From UBA5078 sp033721235 (GTDB taxonomy: Bacteria > Pseudomonadota > Gammaproteobacteria > Pseudomonadales > Pseudohongiellaceae): a DNA stretch of 64,000 nucleotides. The stretch is taken from assembly GCA_033721235.1 (NCBI GenBank), contig JAWWAY010000006.1, forward strand, positions 62,001-126,000, read 5' to 3'. Below the pieces are notes generated by a model. That model ran no database searches and had not been told where the DNA came from. It saw nothing but the letters and a program-made list of their open reading frames with translations. This document shows positions 1 to 8,270 of the stretch, piece by piece. Every line of letters starts with the position of its first letter. The first letter of the stretch is position 1. The translations under genes were made by a program, and so were the position numbers.

Positions 1-1262
1 TTGTTTTGACCCTCGTCGTTCAATAGAATTCGAGCGATAGCGTCTTGGCCGCCTTGATGCTGCGCATCGGCATCCACATAGAAGATTTCACCACTTGGGT
101 TGTCGCCAAATATGATCTTGTTCTGCAGTGCAGCAATAGTATCGCCTCGGTAAACGGTAATGCCTGTTATCGCAACTTGGCGAATGAAAAGAGGGTCGGC
201 GTGGTCATACTCCACAATCGGCCATACGAGCCCTTCTTCACCCTGTGGGTCGTCTAGGCTTACCTGAAACCTGTCGTAGCGATAGCTGCCTTCCCAAGCG
301 TTCCAGCCAAGATTGCCGCCTGCAGGGACTGGCGAAATCTCTTCTACTTGGTTCTGGCCAATATCTGCAAGTAGCATTTGTCCCGTTTTACTATCCCAAG
401 TAAAGCGCTGAGGGTTACGCACTCCGTAAGCAAAAATTTCCCCAAGCGTGCTGTTGTCATTGTCGGCGGCAAAGGGGTTCGTCGAAGGAACACCATAGCG
501 GAATGTCTTAGAGTAATTGCCCAAAGGGTCTATTCGTAGAATTTTGCCGAAGTAATTAGATAAATCTTGAGCCGCGTTGAGTGGATCGCCACCTGCGCCG
601 CCATCGGCTAGACCGATATAGAGAAGTCCGAAGTCATCATCCTCGACCGTGGCCAGCGGGTTAAATCCGATTTGGCCTCCATTGTGATTCGGGAATGGCT
701 GTGCAGCGCGAAGTACTTCACGCGGTGAATTGCCGTCGTAAACTGCTGAGTCAGCGTTGAGAGCGGTCCATTCCAGTAGAATTGTGTCATGTGTCCGTCT
801 CTCGCCGCCTGATTGGAAGGCATTCGCATCTTCGTCGGCGCGCGTGTCTAGGTAGACATAGAATTTGCCGTAGCCGGGTGCGCCGCGCTTGGCAAAGTCG
901 GGGTGGAAGGTGAAGCTTTGCACCCCGCGCTCATTGCCGGCAGACAGGGTACGAACACCCCATTTCTCATCGTTTATATTCAAGTATTCAGTGAGGTTTT
1001 TGCCCTCGTAGTCCATCGCATATAAAGTGCCTGTCATGGCGCTGACGAACAAGCGCTGGGTGCCAGGCTCGCTAGTCATAGTCATTAACCTTGGAGCATA
1101 ACGATCATCTTCGAAAGGAATGGCAGCAAACTCAACGAAGTTGGCGCTAATGACGCCCTCTTCGGCCTTGATTGGCGTGGGGAAAGGGTCGCTACTCAGC
1201 TGCTGGGCAGAGACTAGGCCGGTAAAACAGCCAAATAGTGTGCCAATAAGTATGCGGTGCAT
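1..1262 (-). CDS. PQQ-dependent sugar (aldose/sorbosone-type) dehydrogenase, 3' end cut by window edge
   Basis: I translated this open frame from the minus strand; it has no stop inside the window, so the C-terminus is missing and 420 codons are visible. The start ATG is followed by a signal peptide (MHRILIGTLFGCFTGLVSAQ), so the protein is periplasmic. Hallmarks of the soluble PQQ glucose/sorbosone dehydrogenase beta-propeller family are visible in order: FTFHPDF, NHNGGQIGFNP, LYIGLADGGAGGDP, GKILRID, GVRNPQRFTWD, IGQNQVEEI and NLGWNAWEG. Family members oxidise aldoses with PQQ and pass electrons to periplasmic acceptors. It is transcribed divergently from the D-cysteine desulfhydrase-like gene. 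Substrate cannot be read from the sequence. Family assignment is firm. Confidence 0.88.
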   Translation of the reverse strand, partial: MHRILIGTLFGCFTGLVSAQQLSSDPFPTPIKAEEGVISANFVEFAAIPFEDDRYAPRLMTMTSEPGTQRLFVSAMTGTLYAMDYEGKNLTEYLNINDEKWGVRTLSAGNERGVQSFTFHPDFAKRGAPGYGKFYVYLDTRADEDANAFQSGGERRTHDTILLEWTALNADSAVYDGNSPREVLRAAQPFPNHNGGQIGFNPLATVEDDDFGLLYIGLADGGAGGDPLNAAQDLSNYFGKILRIDPLGNYSKTFRYGVPSTNPFAADNDNSTLGEIFAYGVRNPQRFTWDSKTGQMLLADIGQNQVEEISPVPAGGNLGWNAWEGSYRYDRFQVSLDDPQGEEGLVWPIVEYDHADPLFIRQVAITGITVYRGDTIAALQNKIIFGDNPSGEIFYVDADAQHQGGQDAIARILLNDEGQN

Positions 1263-1454
1263 GATGTACCTCCAATAATGAACTATATAAGGTGTCAAGT
1301 TGATGTCTACACCTCTTTAATAAGCGTCGCGAATTCTAACCTATCGCTGTAGCAAGATTGCATAGGAGCTTAACACAATACGTTAAATCCCACTGAAAAC
1401 GCGCTAGAATCGTACTATTAGTTTTTGAGGTCTTTAGACCGAAGGTATGGATTT

Positions 1455-2456
1455 ATGCTGGTACTTCCTCCGCGCATGGAGCTCGCTCGATTGCCTACGC
1501 CAATCACGCCTTTGACCCGCTTTGCGCTACCAGCGGGCTCGCCCAGGGTGTGGGTTAAACGAGATGAAATGACAGGCACTGAAGTTAGTGGCAATAAAAT
1601 AAGAAAACTGGAGTTCTCTTTGGCGCAAGCGAAAGAGGAGGGTTGCGATGTCATTATTACCTGTGGAGGGCTGCAGTCGAATCACTGTCGGGCGACCGCT
1701 ATTCTGGGTGCTCGTTTGGGCTTAGAGGTACACTTGATACTGAGGGGGCAGCCCGAGGAAGTACCCGATGGTAATCATTTTCTCGATCTTCTAGTGGGGG
1801 CCAATATTACTTATTTGGCCGAAGAGAAATTCTCTCGCCACCCAGAACTCGCTCGTGAGCTGCAGCGCGAATATGAAGCAAAGGGGAGTAAAGCCTTTTT
1901 TATTCCGACTGGCGCCAGCGATGAGATTGGCTTGTGGGGTTATCTCAATGCCTGCCAAGAGCTAAAAGAGAATTTTGCAGATTTGGGGATAAGCCCTGAA
2001 TACCTCGTGGTAGCGACAGGCTCCGGTGGTACTCAGGCGGGGCTTATTCTAGGAAATCGTATGCTGGAGCTTGGCAGTAGCGTCCATGCCTACAATGTCT
2101 GTGATAATGAGCGCTATTTTGGCAATAAAGTTAGGACGGATCTGAGGCTTTGGCAAGAGCGCTATGCAGGGCTGCAGAACCCGCCTGTAGACGTTGAGGC
2201 CTTAGCTATAGAGACAATAGACGGTTATGTGGGGCCTGGTTACGCAAAAGCAGAGGCCCATATTTTTGAATTGATTGCCGAACTGGCTAGAACCGAGGGA
2301 ATCATTTTAGACCCCGTCTATACGGCAAAAGCTTTTTACGGTTTACTAGAGGAAATACGGCGTGGGCGCTATAAGGGGTGCCGCGACATAGTCTTTATTC
2401 ACACCGGTGGTGTGTTTGGGCTTTTCCCTCAGAAGCGAGCATTTGCGTGGCAATAG
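1455..2456 (+). CDS. dcyD: D-cysteine desulfhydrase-like PLP enzyme (ACC deaminase family)
   Basis: A fold-type II PLP enzyme of the ACC deaminase/D-cysteine desulfhydrase family. The PLP lysine lies in SGNKIRKLEF, with CGGLQSNHCRATA and the phosphate-binding ATGSGGTQAG loop following. The two positions that are Glu and Leu in true ACC deaminases are both Thr here (DPVYT and IHTGG), which is the D-cysteine desulfhydrase pattern. The likely reaction is D-cysteine to pyruvate, sulfide and ammonia in the cytoplasm. I chose the ATG at 1455, which has GAAGG about nine bases upstream, over an in-frame TTG at 1425; this gives 333 aa, normal for the family. It stands alone, divergent from the sugar dehydrogenase. 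Another D-amino-acid or beta-substituted substrate is possible. Confidence 0.85.
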   Translation: MLVLPPRMELARLPTPITPLTRFALPAGSPRVWVKRDEMTGTEVSGNKIRKLEFSLAQAKEEGCDVIITCGGLQSNHCRATAILGARLGLEVHLILRGQPEEVPDGNHFLDLLVGANITYLAEEKFSRHPELARELQREYEAKGSKAFFIPTGASDEIGLWGYLNACQELKENFADLGISPEYLVVATGSGGTQAGLILGNRMLELGSSVHAYNVCDNERYFGNKVRTDLRLWQERYAGLQNPPVDVEALAIETIDGYVGPGYAKAEAHIFELIAELARTEGIILDPVYTAKAFYGLLEEIRRGRYKGCRDIVFIHTGGVFGLFPQKRAFAWQ

Positions 2457-2502
2457 TCCCTTAGGCTCGCGTCTTGTCAGTGCCTGCAGGCTTGCCCGTT
2501 TT

Positions 2503-2652
2503 CTACTGCGCAAATAGGTATAGCGCTGCTACCGCGCACAGAAAGATAGAAACGATGTAGCCCATCTTGGGGCCAGTTCTACCGGGAGTGCTCCAGTTAT
2601 AGGGTTCTTCCTCAACAAATATGGGATTACAAATACGTTTGGATTGGCGCAT
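2503..2652 (-). CDS. small single-pass membrane protein, 49 aa, unknown function
   Basis: A short frame that standard length cut-offs miss. The ATG at 2652 is preceded by a strong AAGGAG seven bases upstream. The product has a polar N-terminal half (MRQSKRICNPIFVEEEPYNW, then STPGRTGPK) and a C-terminal hydrophobic helix (MGYIVSIFLCAVAALYLFAQ). The good ribosome-binding site, clean soluble-then-helix layout and position in an otherwise empty gap favour a real gene. The topology suggests an inner-membrane protein with the charged part in the cytoplasm. Neighbours on both sides run on the other strand. I do not recognise a family. Confidence 0.6.
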   Translation of the reverse strand: MRQSKRICNPIFVEEEPYNWSTPGRTGPKMGYIVSIFLCAVAALYLFAQ

Positions 2653-2828
2653 GGTCTGTCTCCTTATAATGCTTAGGATGATTTAAACCTAATAGTTTGG
2701 CGATGTGGTGGGGTAAAAAAGGCAATCCAGCGCCCAATTATGACGAAAGATGGCAGTGGAACTCTAATGAGTGCAGTACAAATGCTAGCTGGCGCTAGGG
2801 ACATGCTTGATTTCAGACAAGAGGGTTT

Positions 2829-3821
2829 ATGAATACTTTACGCACAAGCCATGCCCATAGAAACAGCCCTCGGCCGTTGGTAATCGCTCATCGAGGGGCC
2901 TGTGCTTATTTGCCAGAGCACACGCTGGCGGCAAAAGCGTTGGCCTATGGCATGGGCGCGGACTACCTAGAGCAGGACGTAGTCATGAGTAAAGATGAGC
3001 AGCTCATCGTTTTGCATGATGTCACGCTTGATCGAACCACGAATGTGGCGCAGGTATTCCCCGAACGTCGGAGGAAAGACGCTCGCTTTTATGCCATCGA
3101 CTTCACGCTAGACGAGCTACTACAGCTGCAGCTTAATGAGGCGGTCGTAGAGGCTGGTGGCAGGCTAGTGCCTCAGTACCCCGGACGCTTCCCCTTGTAT
3201 AAGTCGAACTTTAAGATTCATACACTGGCTGATGAAATTGAGCTTGCGCAAGGGCTTAATATCTCCAGTGGAAGGGCTGTAGGTATTTATCCTGAAATTA
3301 AACGACCGGACTTTCACCGAGAAAACGGAAAAGACTTAGCTATGGCGCTTTTGAGTGAGCTAAAGCGCTATGGCTATACAAACAAAGACGACTCTATATT
3401 TGTCCAGACCTTTGATTTTCAGGAGTTAAAGCGGCTACGCGAAACGCTAATGCCTGAATTGGGCATAGATCTCAAGCTAGTCCAATTAATCGCCAACGAT
3501 GAGGAGGGGCGAAGGCTTACATCGCCCTCCGGGCTTAAAGAAGTGGCGCGGTACGCGGACGCCATTGGCCCCGAAAAGGACATGATACTAAGCTTTGAAC
3601 AGAGCCCGAACCGCCCGGTAGCGAGCCCTTTACTGAGGCATGCGAAGGAGCTTGGCCTGGCAATTCACCCTTATACCTTTCGGGCAGATCAGGGCCTTGT
3701 TCCTCCTTATGTGAATAGCTTTGACGAGCTCCTGGCATTGTTTGTCGAGGAACTTGGAATTGATGGTCTATTTACGGACTTTACGGATAAATTAGTCGCC
3801 TATCTTAACTTAAATAGCTGA
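2829..3821 (+). CDS. glpQ: glycerophosphodiester phosphodiesterase (GlpQ-like)
   Basis: GDPD-family TIM-barrel enzyme that hydrolyses glycerophosphodiesters to glycerol-3-phosphate and an alcohol. The catalytic and metal-binding segments are visible at the N-terminus: IAHRGACAYLPEHT, LEQDVVMSKDE and LHDVTLDRTT. The later IYPEIKRP and VQTFDF segments match the long GlpQ type rather than the short UgpQ type. At 330 aa it is about the size of mature GlpQ, but the N-terminus (MNTLRTSHAHRNSPRPL) has no signal peptide and an in-frame TGA at 2808 rules out extension. The enzyme may therefore be cytoplasmic, unlike periplasmic E. coli GlpQ. AGAGGG precedes the start. It appears monocistronic. Confidence 0.9.
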   Translation: MNTLRTSHAHRNSPRPLVIAHRGACAYLPEHTLAAKALAYGMGADYLEQDVVMSKDEQLIVLHDVTLDRTTNVAQVFPERRRKDARFYAIDFTLDELLQLQLNEAVVEAGGRLVPQYPGRFPLYKSNFKIHTLADEIELAQGLNISSGRAVGIYPEIKRPDFHRENGKDLAMALLSELKRYGYTNKDDSIFVQTFDFQELKRLRETLMPELGIDLKLVQLIANDEEGRRLTSPSGLKEVARYADAIGPEKDMILSFEQSPNRPVASPLLRHAKELGLAIHPYTFRADQGLVPPYVNSFDELLALFVEELGIDGLFTDFTDKLVAYLNLNS

Positions 3822-3871
3822 TTTATAGGCGTTTGAGTAGTTTTTTATATACGAGTGGCTATGAATGGGCG

Positions 3872-3877
3872 TATAAT
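3872..3877 (+). promoter_or_regulatory. candidate -10 box upstream of the deaD-like gene
   Basis: A perfect TATAAT lies about 117 bases before the helicase start. No good -35 box sits at the usual spacing, so this is weak evidence. If used, it would give a long 5' leader, as cold-inducible helicase genes often have. Confidence 0.3.
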
Positions 3878-3993
3878 CCCTGCCCGTTTGAATTTGCAGC
3901 AGCTCCTTTGTTTTTTTCCGCATTCAGTTTCAATCGCTCCGTTTTGACGCATCCGCTAATTAATACATTGTAATACCAGTACAAGGTCTATAA

Positions 3994-6123
3994 ATGTCAT
4001 CCAGTAATCGCCCAGAACTCAGTTTTGCTGAGCTCGATCTTCCTCAATTCTTGCAAGATAACTTAAGCAAAGTGGGGTACGAGAAGCCATCGCCCATCCA
4101 GCAGGAAACAATTCCTATTCTCTTGCAGGGTAAAGACGTAGTAGGAATGGCGCAAACAGGCACTGGTAAAACAGCGGCATTCGCCTTGCCTATATTGGCT
4201 AAGATTGATGTTAAAAAGAAAGGGGTTCAAGGCTTAGTGCTATGCCCGACGCGTGAACTGGCGATTCAGGTTGCTGAAGCGTTTCAGACCTATGCGGCAG
4301 GAATGAAAGGCTTTCATGTTCTGCCAATATATGGCGGCCAGGATATGGGGCGTCAATTGTCGGCGTTGCGCAGAGGCGCTCATATTGTAGTGGCAACTCC
4401 GGGGCGCTTACTCGATCACTTGAATCGCAAGACTATCGACTTGAGCACGCTCAGTACCTTGGTGCTTGATGAGGCCGACGAGATGCTGCGTATGGGCTTT
4501 ATCGATGATGTTGAGAGCATACTAGATAATACGCCTAAAACGCGACAAGTGGCGCTATTTTCTGCCACGATGCCGGGACCAATTCGTTCGGTAGCTTCTA
4601 AGTATTTGAACGATCCTCAAGAAGTAAAAATTAAGAGTGCCATTTCTACCAATGAAGACATTGAACAGTTCTACTGGCTTGTTCAGGGAACTAACAAGCT
4701 AGATGCACTTACCCGAATTCTCGAAGTAGAAGAATTCGATGCTATGATTATTTTTGTGCGTACAAAGACCAGCACAGTGGATTTGGCAGAAAAGCTCAGC
4801 GCTAGAGGTTTTGCTGCATCGCCACTCAATGGTGACATGAACCAAGGGCTAAGAACTAGAACCGTTGAGCAGTTAAAGCGCGGGCAGTTGGATATCATTA
4901 TCGCTACCGATGTGGCTGCTCGAGGTCTCGATGTTGATCGACTAAGCCATGTGATGAATTTCGATATTCCATACGATGATGAGGCCTATGTTCACCGTAT
5001 CGGTAGAACGGGTCGCGCCGGAAGAAGCGGTAAGGCAATTCTATTCGTAGCGCCGAGAGAGCGTCGTCTACTGCGCTCTATTGAAAAGACAACCAATAAG
5101 AAAATTACGCAGATGGAATTACCTACGCGTGGTGAACTTATCGAGAAGCGTAGCGCAGCATTTAAGGACGGAATTGCCGACACAATAAAAAATGCGAAAC
5201 TGGATTTCTTTCATAAACTGGTTGCAGAAATGTGTGCGGAACATGAGTGCACGCCGGAGCATGCTGCCGCGGCGATGGCCTATCTATTACAAAAAGACAG
5301 GCCGCTTGAGCCGAGTCAAAATCATAAAGAACGGCCGCGTAGCGATAGACAAGATTTTTCTTATAGTGATTCTCGATCCAAGCCCTCAGCTGGGGAAAGA
5401 AAGAGTTCAAGTGAACGATCAAGAAAGCCGGCCAGAAGAGAAAGCGCGGATAAAGAGTTTATTGATGTGCTGGATAAAGATGATCGTGGTGCTCCCAAAA
5501 GAGGCACTGAGCAGCGCTTCCAGCACGACCCTGCAGATGATGCGCGTGCGAAGCCGCTCCGTGACTATCCAGATATTCCAATGGAGCGTTTCCGTATTCA
5601 TGTGGGACACAATGATGGCGTGACGCCTAGAGAGGTTGTGGGTGCTATAGCGAATGAGGCTGAGATTGAGGGCCGCTATATTGGCCATATTAGAATCTAT
5701 GACGAATACTGTACGGTTGATTTGCCTGGGGGAATGCCAAAAGAGACCATGCAAGTGCTGCAAAAGACTCATGTGTGCAGCAAGCCATTAAAGATAGAAT
5801 CTGTCGGCAATGCCAATAAAGAAAGAAAGCAAAAACCTGCTGCCGACGCTGTAGAGAAAAAACGACCTCGGAAAGAAAGCATAGAGTCTGACAATAAGCC
5901 GGCCAGACGGCCTAAGAAAGAAGCATCCAAGGCGGCCAACAAGCCAAGGGGCGATACTGAGAGCAAAGACATTACGAAACAAGTTTTGGATCGCTTTCCG
6001 AGCCTAGGGGCTAGCACGGCCGAAGCTCGTAAGCCCAAAAAGGCGACAACTAAAACTAAAGTGAAAAAGCGCGTGAACAAGGACAAGGGTAAGCGTAAGA
6101 AGCCTGCGTCGCCCCAACCTTAG
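3994..6123 (+). CDS. deaD: DEAD-box ATP-dependent RNA helicase, DeaD/CsdA type
   Basis: A 709-aa RNA helicase that remodels structured RNA in ribosome assembly and mRNA decay. Motifs occur in order: Q motif (PSPIQQETIP), Walker A (AQTGTGKT, about residue 57), PTRELA, TPGRL, DEAD (LDEADEML), SAT (FSATMP), and the helicase-C motifs ATDVAARGLDVD and HRIGRTGRAGR. The C-terminal part carries a DbpA/CsdA-type RNA-binding domain (about residues 530-605, starting MERFRIHVGHNDG) between low-complexity basic and Ser/Arg-rich stretches. The Lys-rich tail after residue 610 looks like an unstructured RNA-binding extension. Length and domain order match DeaD/CsdA. The gene is monocistronic. Confidence 0.95.
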   Translation: MSSSNRPELSFAELDLPQFLQDNLSKVGYEKPSPIQQETIPILLQGKDVVGMAQTGTGKTAAFALPILAKIDVKKKGVQGLVLCPTRELAIQVAEAFQTYAAGMKGFHVLPIYGGQDMGRQLSALRRGAHIVVATPGRLLDHLNRKTIDLSTLSTLVLDEADEMLRMGFIDDVESILDNTPKTRQVALFSATMPGPIRSVASKYLNDPQEVKIKSAISTNEDIEQFYWLVQGTNKLDALTRILEVEEFDAMIIFVRTKTSTVDLAEKLSARGFAASPLNGDMNQGLRTRTVEQLKRGQLDIIIATDVAARGLDVDRLSHVMNFDIPYDDEAYVHRIGRTGRAGRSGKAILFVAPRERRLLRSIEKTTNKKITQMELPTRGELIEKRSAAFKDGIADTIKNAKLDFFHKLVAEMCAEHECTPEHAAAAMAYLLQKDRPLEPSQNHKERPRSDRQDFSYSDSRSKPSAGERKSSSERSRKPARRESADKEFIDVLDKDDRGAPKRGTEQRFQHDPADDARAKPLRDYPDIPMERFRIHVGHNDGVTPREVVGAIANEAEIEGRYIGHIRIYDEYCTVDLPGGMPKETMQVLQKTHVCSKPLKIESVGNANKERKQKPAADAVEKKRPRKESIESDNKPARRPKKEASKAANKPRGDTESKDITKQVLDRFPSLGASTAEARKPKKATTKTKVKKRVNKDKGKRKKPASPQP

Positions 6124-6149
6124 AGTAGGCGCTCCGTAAGAATGCTGTG

Positions 6150-6167
6150 GCAGCCTTCATTGGCTGC
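6150..6167 (+). terminator. weak hairpin after the deaD-like gene
   Basis: GCAGCC and GGCTGC form a 6-bp GC-rich stem around a 6-nt loop, 27 bases after the helicase stop. Only two T follow it, so it is at best a weak intrinsic terminator. Confidence 0.3.
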
Positions 6168-6267
6168 TTGCGCAGTACAGGATTAAGAGTTAGTTTGTTA
6201 GCAAATAGTAAACTACTGGGCTTGCCTATTGCGGCGCGTACCCAAGGAATCCTTTTAGGGGTCAGCC

Positions 6268-7230
6268 ATGAAGCAGCCAGATATCCCAGACGACGAGACC
6301 CTGCGCCTAGAAACACTGCGCGAGTACAGTATTCTCGATACGGCCAGTGAGGAGCGCTTTGACAGGGTGACACGGATGGCGAAGCGTCTGTTTAATGTGC
6401 CAATCGCCATTGTTAGCCTTGTGGATGAAAATCGTCAATGGTTTAAATCCTGCGTAGGCTTGGATGTAAGTGAAACTCCTAGAGAAGTGTCTTTTTGTGC
6501 CCACGCAATTCTAGGGCCACAAGTATTTGTCGTACCTGATACCTTGCTTGATGAGCGTTTCGACGATAACCCTCTAGTTTTAGATAGCCCCAATATTCGC
6601 TTCTACGCCGGTTGCCCACTGCGCGCCATTAATGGTCAGAGGCTTGGCACCTTGTGTATTATTGATGAAAAGCCTCGAGAGTTCTCGCAAGAGGATTGTG
6701 CCGCGCTGCAGGATCTGGCCATTATTGTTGAGCGCGAAATGGCGGCGGTGCAATTGGCGAGTCTTGATGACTTAACCGATATTGCCAATAGGCGAGGCTT
6801 CTTATTTTTGGCGCAACAACAGATTGAGCGCGGTATAAGAAATGACGAGCAAATGTGTCTGGCCTATTTTGATTTAGATAATTTCAAAAAAATTAACGAT
6901 ACCTACGGACATGCACAAGGCGACAAGGTGCTGCGGGTATTCGCCAGCGCAATGTTGAGTAGTTTCCGGCAGTCGGATTTATGCGCACGTATCGGTGGCG
7001 ATGAGTTTGTGGCCATATTTAGCACTGCGACTCTAGAGGTCGCTCAAGGACTAATCGATCGGCTAAGAGAAACCCTGGAGCATGCTGTCGAGAAGGATAG
7101 CTCGCTTGCCAGTATTGATTTCACCTACGGGCTAACCCCCTATATTCCAGAGCGTCATGTTGAAGTGGAAAAGTGGTTGAGCGATGCTGATAAGTCCCTA
7201 TATCGTGATAAGCACAATAAAAACACATAA
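6268..7230 (+). CDS. GAF-GGDEF diguanylate cyclase
   Basis: A soluble 320-aa signalling enzyme. Residues of about 20-160 form a GAF domain of the type that begins REYSILDTASEERFD and includes VSFCAHAIL; no transmembrane segment is visible. The C-terminal GGDEF domain has an intact active-site loop (GGDEF at residues 243-247), so it should make cyclic di-GMP from two GTP. An RxxD inhibitory site (RQSD) lies exactly five residues before the motif, indicating product feedback. AGGGG precedes the ATG. The gene ends just before the chemosensory block but is separated from it by the leader region, so it may be expressed independently. Confidence 0.93.
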   Translation: MKQPDIPDDETLRLETLREYSILDTASEERFDRVTRMAKRLFNVPIAIVSLVDENRQWFKSCVGLDVSETPREVSFCAHAILGPQVFVVPDTLLDERFDDNPLVLDSPNIRFYAGCPLRAINGQRLGTLCIIDEKPREFSQEDCAALQDLAIIVEREMAAVQLASLDDLTDIANRRGFLFLAQQQIERGIRNDEQMCLAYFDLDNFKKINDTYGHAQGDKVLRVFASAMLSSFRQSDLCARIGGDEFVAIFSTATLEVAQGLIDRLRETLEHAVEKDSSLASIDFTYGLTPYIPERHVEVEKWLSDADKSLYRDKHNKNT

Positions 7231-7573
7231 ACTGACAAGCCCTGCCACCTCTGTTGCTGACTATTCCCTAGAAATGCATTCTTAAGGTTTAAACTTGAGG
7301 AAAAAGCACCTCCTCGGTGTTTGTGTAGGATCCCTCCTACAAGTTCCTACTACTGTCCTATAAGTAATAGTTTAAATAAATTAATAGCGACTGTTTCATA
7401 AAAAATTAAGCTGCACGCACAGTCGCCAACTGTCCTAAAAGTTCTCAAGCAATAGGCACTTACGCCGATAGTTTGTCTTACAGACAGGCGAAATCCCTCC
7501 GCTCAAATGTAAAGCCACTCAACAAGTGGGGGCTCTGACTTCTCTGTCATATTTATTTAAGGGATTAAGGGTT
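7231..7573 (+). promoter_or_regulatory. 343-nt leader of the chemosensory block, rich in inverted repeats
   Basis: No gene is visible here. It holds at least three inverted repeats: TGTAGGA/TCCTACA at 7324-7341 with a 4-nt loop; GCGACTGT at 7387-7394 with ACAGTCGC at 7419-7426; and a nested pair CGCC/GGCG around TGTCT/AGACA at 7463-7490. A GAGGA/TCCTC pair at 7297-7315 is weaker. No strong sigma-70 pair was found. The region could carry operator sites, a structured 5' untranslated RNA, or both. Confidence 0.45.
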
Positions 7574-7849
7574 ATGAGCACAACATTAAGTATGCCCTCG
7601 AGTGTATGTATTGGCGATGCCGGCGAACTATACGCACGCCTCCTGGAAATCTTTAAGACCGACCAAGCAGAAATTCAATTAAACCTTGAGGAAATCACGC
7701 GAGTGGATACGGCAGGCGTGCAATTGCTCCTGGGTTTTTTACAAGAGGCTAAACAAAGGCATATTGCCGTTGAATTAGTGGGAAACTCTACGGAGCTGCA
7801 AAATGCAATGAGAGTGTTGGGTCTTAAAGAGCAGTTTGAGGCGCATTGA
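7574..7849 (+). CDS. STAS-domain protein, first gene of the chemosensory block
   Basis: A 91-aa single STAS domain of the anti-anti-sigma (SpoIIAA/RsbV-like) fold. The core strand-turn motif reads ITRVDTAGVQLLLGF, with Thr46 where SpoIIAA-type proteins have the phosphorylated Ser. Whether it is phosphorylated is not known. I start at the ATG at 7574, preceded by AAGGG, rather than the upstream in-frame alternative at 7526. It lies 40 bases before cheY and runs with it. In related chemosensory clusters such STAS proteins occur beside cheA, but their role is unclear. It could partner the PP2C/HATPase fusion at the far end of the block. Confidence 0.82.
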   Translation: MSTTLSMPSSVCIGDAGELYARLLEIFKTDQAEIQLNLEEITRVDTAGVQLLLGFLQEAKQRHIAVELVGNSTELQNAMRVLGLKEQFEAH

Positions 7850-7889
7850 GCCAGATTCATAGTTAAGAAAAAATAGAGGTGATAACAAA

Positions 7890-8252
7890 GTGACAAAAAT
7901 ACTAGCCGTAGATGACTCCAATTCCTTGAGGCAAATGGTGGTGTTTACCCTCAAGCAAGCGGGATACGAGGTGGAGGAAGCAAAAGACGGCAATGAGGGC
8001 CTGCTGAAAGCCAAGTCGTCTCAGGTCGACCTTGTGTTAACTGACGTCAATATGCCCGGAATGGATGGTATCACCTTGGTTAAAGAGTTAAGGCAGTTAC
8101 CAGGCTATCGTTTTACGCCGATTCTAGTCCTAACGACCGAGGCCGGGCCAGATAAAAAGCAGGAAGGCAAAGCGGCGGGGGCGACTGGATGGATTGTTAA
8201 ACCCTTTAGCCCAGAACAATTGTTAGCGACTGTAAAGCGCGTAGCTGGATAA
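7890..8252 (+). CDS. cheY: CheY-like single-domain response regulator
   Basis: A 120-aa stand-alone receiver. The acidic pocket (AVDDSNS), phosphoacceptor Asp (VLTDVNMPGMDG), conserved Thr (LVLTTEAG) and Lys (IVKPFSPEQ) are all present, so it should be phosphorylated by the CheA encoded 18 bases downstream. There is no output domain. The start is GTG at 7890, with AGAGGTG about 9 bases upstream. The TEAGPDKKQEGKAAGATGW stretch is typical of CheY proteins in gene clusters headed by STAS genes. Its target is unknown because no flagellar motor or pilus gene is in the window. Confidence 0.93.
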   Translation: MTKILAVDDSNSLRQMVVFTLKQAGYEVEEAKDGNEGLLKAKSSQVDLVLTDVNMPGMDGITLVKELRQLPGYRFTPILVLTTEAGPDKKQEGKAAGATGWIVKPFSPEQLLATVKRVAG

Positions 8253-8270
8253 CAATAAGGACTCTATAGA

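Noticed and set aside
2737..2829. A 30-codon frame beginning ATGACGAAAG overlaps the GlpQ start.
   Set aside because: No ribosome-binding site and no recognisable protein features; likely chance.
5192..5772. Open frames on both strands within the C-terminal part of the DEAD-box helicase.
   Set aside because: They overlap the helicase frame; repetitive basic codons create spurious open frames.
7238..7255. TGCCAC-N5-TTGC resembles a sigma-54 promoter.
   Set aside because: The near-invariant GG of the -24 element is GC, and it lies more than 300 bases before the first chemosensory gene.
7413..7421. GCACGCACA resembles the start of a GEMM cyclic di-GMP riboswitch (CACGCACAGGGCAAACC).
   Set aside because: The following conserved GGCAAACC and GACGCAAAGCC parts are absent, so this is a chance partial match.
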